Shown piece by piece: positions 62,382-64,000 of a DNA stretch of 64,000 bases (positions within the stretch are counted from its first letter, which is position 1; every line of letters begins with the position of its first letter). Location of the stretch: contig CALWUW010000036.1 of NCBI GenBank assembly GCA_944384815.1, forward strand, positions 158,124 to 222,123, written 5' to 3'. The stretch is from an uncultured Clostridia bacterium. Its GTDB lineage: Bacteria > Bacillota > Clostridia > Oscillospirales > Acutalibacteraceae. The notes below the pieces were generated by a model. The model saw only the letters and a program-made list of their open reading frames with translations, was not told where the DNA came from and made no database searches. The translations under genes and the position numbers were made by a program.

Positions 62382-63809
62382 ATGGAACAAACCCGGGATC
62401 TGACCGCGGGAAAACCGGCGGGATTGATTCTTCGTATGGCAGTGCCCCTGATGCTGGGGAGCGTTTGCCAGCATCTTTATACCATGGTGGATACAGCCAT
62501 TGTAGGGCAGGTTTTGGGCGTGGACGCCCTGGCTTCCCTGGGAGCGGCCGATTGGCTGAACTGGCTGGTTTTGGGCGTCATGGTGGGCTTTGCCGACGGC
62601 TTTTCCATTTTGGTGGCCCATCGGTTCGGCGCTCGGGATGAGCGGGAGCTGCGAAAAACGGTGGCCATGATCGTATTTTTGGCTGCGGGAATTGCCGTGC
62701 TGCTGACTTTGTGCAGTCAAAGCGTGCTGTATCCGGTTTTGCTGCTGCTGAATACGCCGTCGGGGATCATCGGTGGTTCTCAGGAATACCTTCGGGTAAT
62801 TTTTTCCGGCATTGTGGTGGTCATGACCTATAACGTGATGGCGGCGCTGCTGCGGGCTCTGGGAAACAGCCGCACGCCGCTGTTTGCCATGCTGACAGCT
62901 TCCGTTATCAATATCGGCCTGGATCTTCTGTTTGTGCTGGTGTTTGGCTGGGGCATTGCAGGGGCTGCCGTGGCTACGGTGATCGCTCAGGTAGGCTCCT
63001 GTTTGTTCTGCCTGCGGGCTTTGCTGAAAATCAAAATGCTGCGCCCTCGAAAAGAGGACTGGAAACTGGACGGCGCCGTTATCAAAGGGCTTTTGCGTAT
63101 GGGGATCCCCACGGCCTTTCAGAACACCATTATCGCCGTAGGCGGAATGGCGGTGCAGTATGTAGTCAATGGGCTGGGGGTAGTGTTTGTGGCCGGATTC
63201 ACCGCCACCAACAAGCTGTATGGCCTTTTGGAGCTGGCGGCTACGTCCTTTGGTTCGGCGGTGGCGGCATTTACCGGGCAGAACCTGGGGGCGGGGAAGA
63301 TCCCCCGAATCCGTCAGGGCATCCGTTCCGCCGCTTTGATGGCGTTTGTCACTTCTTTAGGAATTACGGCTGTTATGCTGCTTTTCGGTCGATGGATCCT
63401 TTCCCTGTTTGTTTCCGGAACGCCGGAAGAGATCAAAAACGTGCTGGACGTGGCATACCGGTATCTGTCCGTAATGGCGGTGTTCCTTTCCATTTTGTAT
63501 ATGCTCCATGTGCACCGCTCCGGCCTGATGGGGCTGGGAGATACGGTGACGCCTATGCTTTCCGGCATTATGGAAATGCTGATGCGGGTGGGAACGGTTT
63601 GGATCCTGCCTCGGTTTGTAGGCAACGAAGGCGTGTTTTTCGCGGAGGTGATCGCTTGGGCGGGAGCGGCGCTGCTTTTGGTGCTGGTGTTTTACGGGCG
63701 TCTGCATAAGCTTTGGGAAGTTTGGAAATTCCGCCAGGAAACCGCTGAAACCGTTGAAACCGCTGAAACCCCGGAAATACCGGAAGCGCCGAAACCGGCG
63801 GAAGAATAA
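62382..63809 (+). CDS. MATE family multidrug/sodium antiporter
   Basis: A 475-residue membrane protein with twelve predicted helices in two homologous halves. The start DLTAGKPAGLILRMAVPLMLGSVCQHLYTMVDTAIVGQVLG is typical of the DinF/NorM-like MATE family in Clostridia, and the second half begins at about residue 230 (IKGLLRMGIPTAFQNTIIAVGG). The ATG at 62382 has GAGAGGAGG upstream. The C-terminal 24 residues (ETAETVETAETPEIPEAPKPAEE) are an acidic repeat tail encoded by the 9-bp array at 63738, probably not needed for transport. The substrate is unknown. Confidence 0.92.
   Translation: MEQTRDLTAGKPAGLILRMAVPLMLGSVCQHLYTMVDTAIVGQVLGVDALASLGAADWLNWLVLGVMVGFADGFSILVAHRFGARDERELRKTVAMIVFLAAGIAVLLTLCSQSVLYPVLLLLNTPSGIIGGSQEYLRVIFSGIVVVMTYNVMAALLRALGNSRTPLFAMLTASVINIGLDLLFVLVFGWGIAGAAVATVIAQVGSCLFCLRALLKIKMLRPRKEDWKLDGAVIKGLLRMGIPTAFQNTIIAVGGMAVQYVVNGLGVVFVAGFTATNKLYGLLELAATSFGSAVAAFTGQNLGAGKIPRIRQGIRSAALMAFVTSLGITAVMLLFGRWILSLFVSGTPEEIKNVLDVAYRYLSVMAVFLSILYMLHVHRSGLMGLGDTVTPMLSGIMEMLMRVGTVWILPRFVGNEGVFFAEVIAWAGAALLLVLVFYGRLHKLWEVWKFRQETAETVETAETPEIPEAPKPAEE
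63738..63809 (+). repeat. 9-bp tandem repeat in the MATE gene 3' end, 8 copies
   Basis: gaaaccgct, gaaaccgtt, gaaaccgct, gaaaccccg, gaaataccg, gaagcgccg, aaaccggcg, gaagaataa. In frame; it encodes ETA/ETV/EIP triplets up to and including the stop codon. The first three copies are nearly identical. Confidence 0.85.
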
Positions 63810-63811
63810 AA

Positions 63812-63862
63812 AAAGCCCCTCTCGGGGCACCCTCCGTAAGGAAGGTGCCCCGAGTGGCTTTT
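63812..63862 (+). terminator. Intrinsic terminator of the MATE gene
   Basis: CTCGGGGCACC and GGTGCCCCGAG form a perfect 11-bp stem, extended by AAGCC/GGCTT, followed by TTTT. Confidence 0.85.
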
Positions 63863-63891
63863 GTATCTCAATGAAATATTGTTGTGTGAAT

Positions 63892-63926
63892 GCGGTATAG
63901 CCTTGTGGCTATGCCGTTTTTTCCTT
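63892..63926 (+). terminator. Second terminator-like hairpin near the right edge
   Basis: GCGGTATAGCC and GGCTATGCCGT pair (with a G-U) around a short loop and are followed by TTTTTT on the plus strand. It overlaps the last codon of the minus-strand gene at the edge. Confidence 0.6.
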
Positions 63927-64000
63927 TAAGAAAGGCTTTTTGCTGATGTGTTCTTGGAAGTATTCTTCCATTTCTTCGGCTGTCGGCTCTCTGACAATAC
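63909..64000 (-). CDS. Partial 3' end of an unknown gene
   Basis: The last 30 codons of a minus-strand gene reach a TAG at 63909. The peptide ends in AEEMEEYFQEHISKKPFLKEK, an amphipathic, charged sequence that reads like a genuine protein end; the other two frames give poorer composition or early stops. The function cannot be told from this fragment. Confidence 0.4.
   Translation of the reverse strand, partial: IVREPTAEEMEEYFQEHISKKPFLKEKTA

Overview
The window looks like a chromosomal segment of a Gram-positive, endospore-forming anaerobe of the class Clostridia, most likely an Oscillospirales (Ruminococcaceae-like) gut bacterium. The reasons are spoVT, a T-box leader, the rimP-nusA-ylxR-ylxQ-infB-rbfA-nrnA-truB-ribF gene order typical of Firmicutes, a V-type ATPase operon, GTP-dependent PEP carboxykinase, pyrBI, AAGGAGG-like ribosome binding sites and moderately high G+C. 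I saw no rRNA, tRNA, CRISPR array, insertion sequence or prophage.

Layout. 1-7 kb: the edge of a zinc-ribbon gene, a secreted/membrane YcxB-like protein, a CPBP intramembrane protease, tadA, and a minus-strand pair (iron-containing alcohol dehydrogenase plus YkvI-like transporter) behind a T-box leader whose specifier reads as TGG (Trp). 7-20.7 kb: spoVT, then the large translation/RNA cluster from rimP to ribF, rpsO, pnp with a long hairpin in its leader, and tsaD. 20.8-27.2 kb: pckG, a PfkB sugar kinase, a HAD phosphatase, pyrBI and an SH3 lipoprotein-like gene. 27.5-36.4 kb: a nine-gene V-type ATPase operon in the Enterococcus ntpFIKECGABD order, with Na+-site residues in the K subunit. 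36.6-50.6 kb: an Eis-like acetyltransferase, an SPFH protein with four zinc ribbons, a diguanylate cyclase with a degenerate receiver, a DUF885 metallopeptidase, a lipoprotein, a MarR plus heterodimeric ABC exporter operon, and a DUF1846 protein. 50.7-64 kb: a large cytoplasmic six-hairpin-type putative glycosidase, a GH18/LysM spore-cortex type hydrolase, a 1437-residue PAS/GGDEF/EAL protein, a frameshifted leucine-rich surface protein and a MATE exporter, ending in the 3' end of an unknown gene.

The most unusual property runs through the whole window: many degenerate short tandem repeats. Periods of 9 bp occur in gene 3' ends and intergenic regions, 11-12 bp in 5' leaders, and 7, 8 and 10 bp in intergenic DNA. 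At least four of the 9-bp arrays, in unrelated places and both orientations, share a unit resembling GCAAAAGGC, which suggests a dispersed repeat family. Periods that are not multiples of three are confined to non-coding DNA.

Functionally the window is mostly core housekeeping (translation, RNA decay, tRNA modification, gluconeogenesis, pyrimidines, ion-motive force) interleaved with signalling (two c-di-GMP proteins), envelope and spore functions. All product calls rest on reading the sequence and on recalled family motifs; no database search was run.
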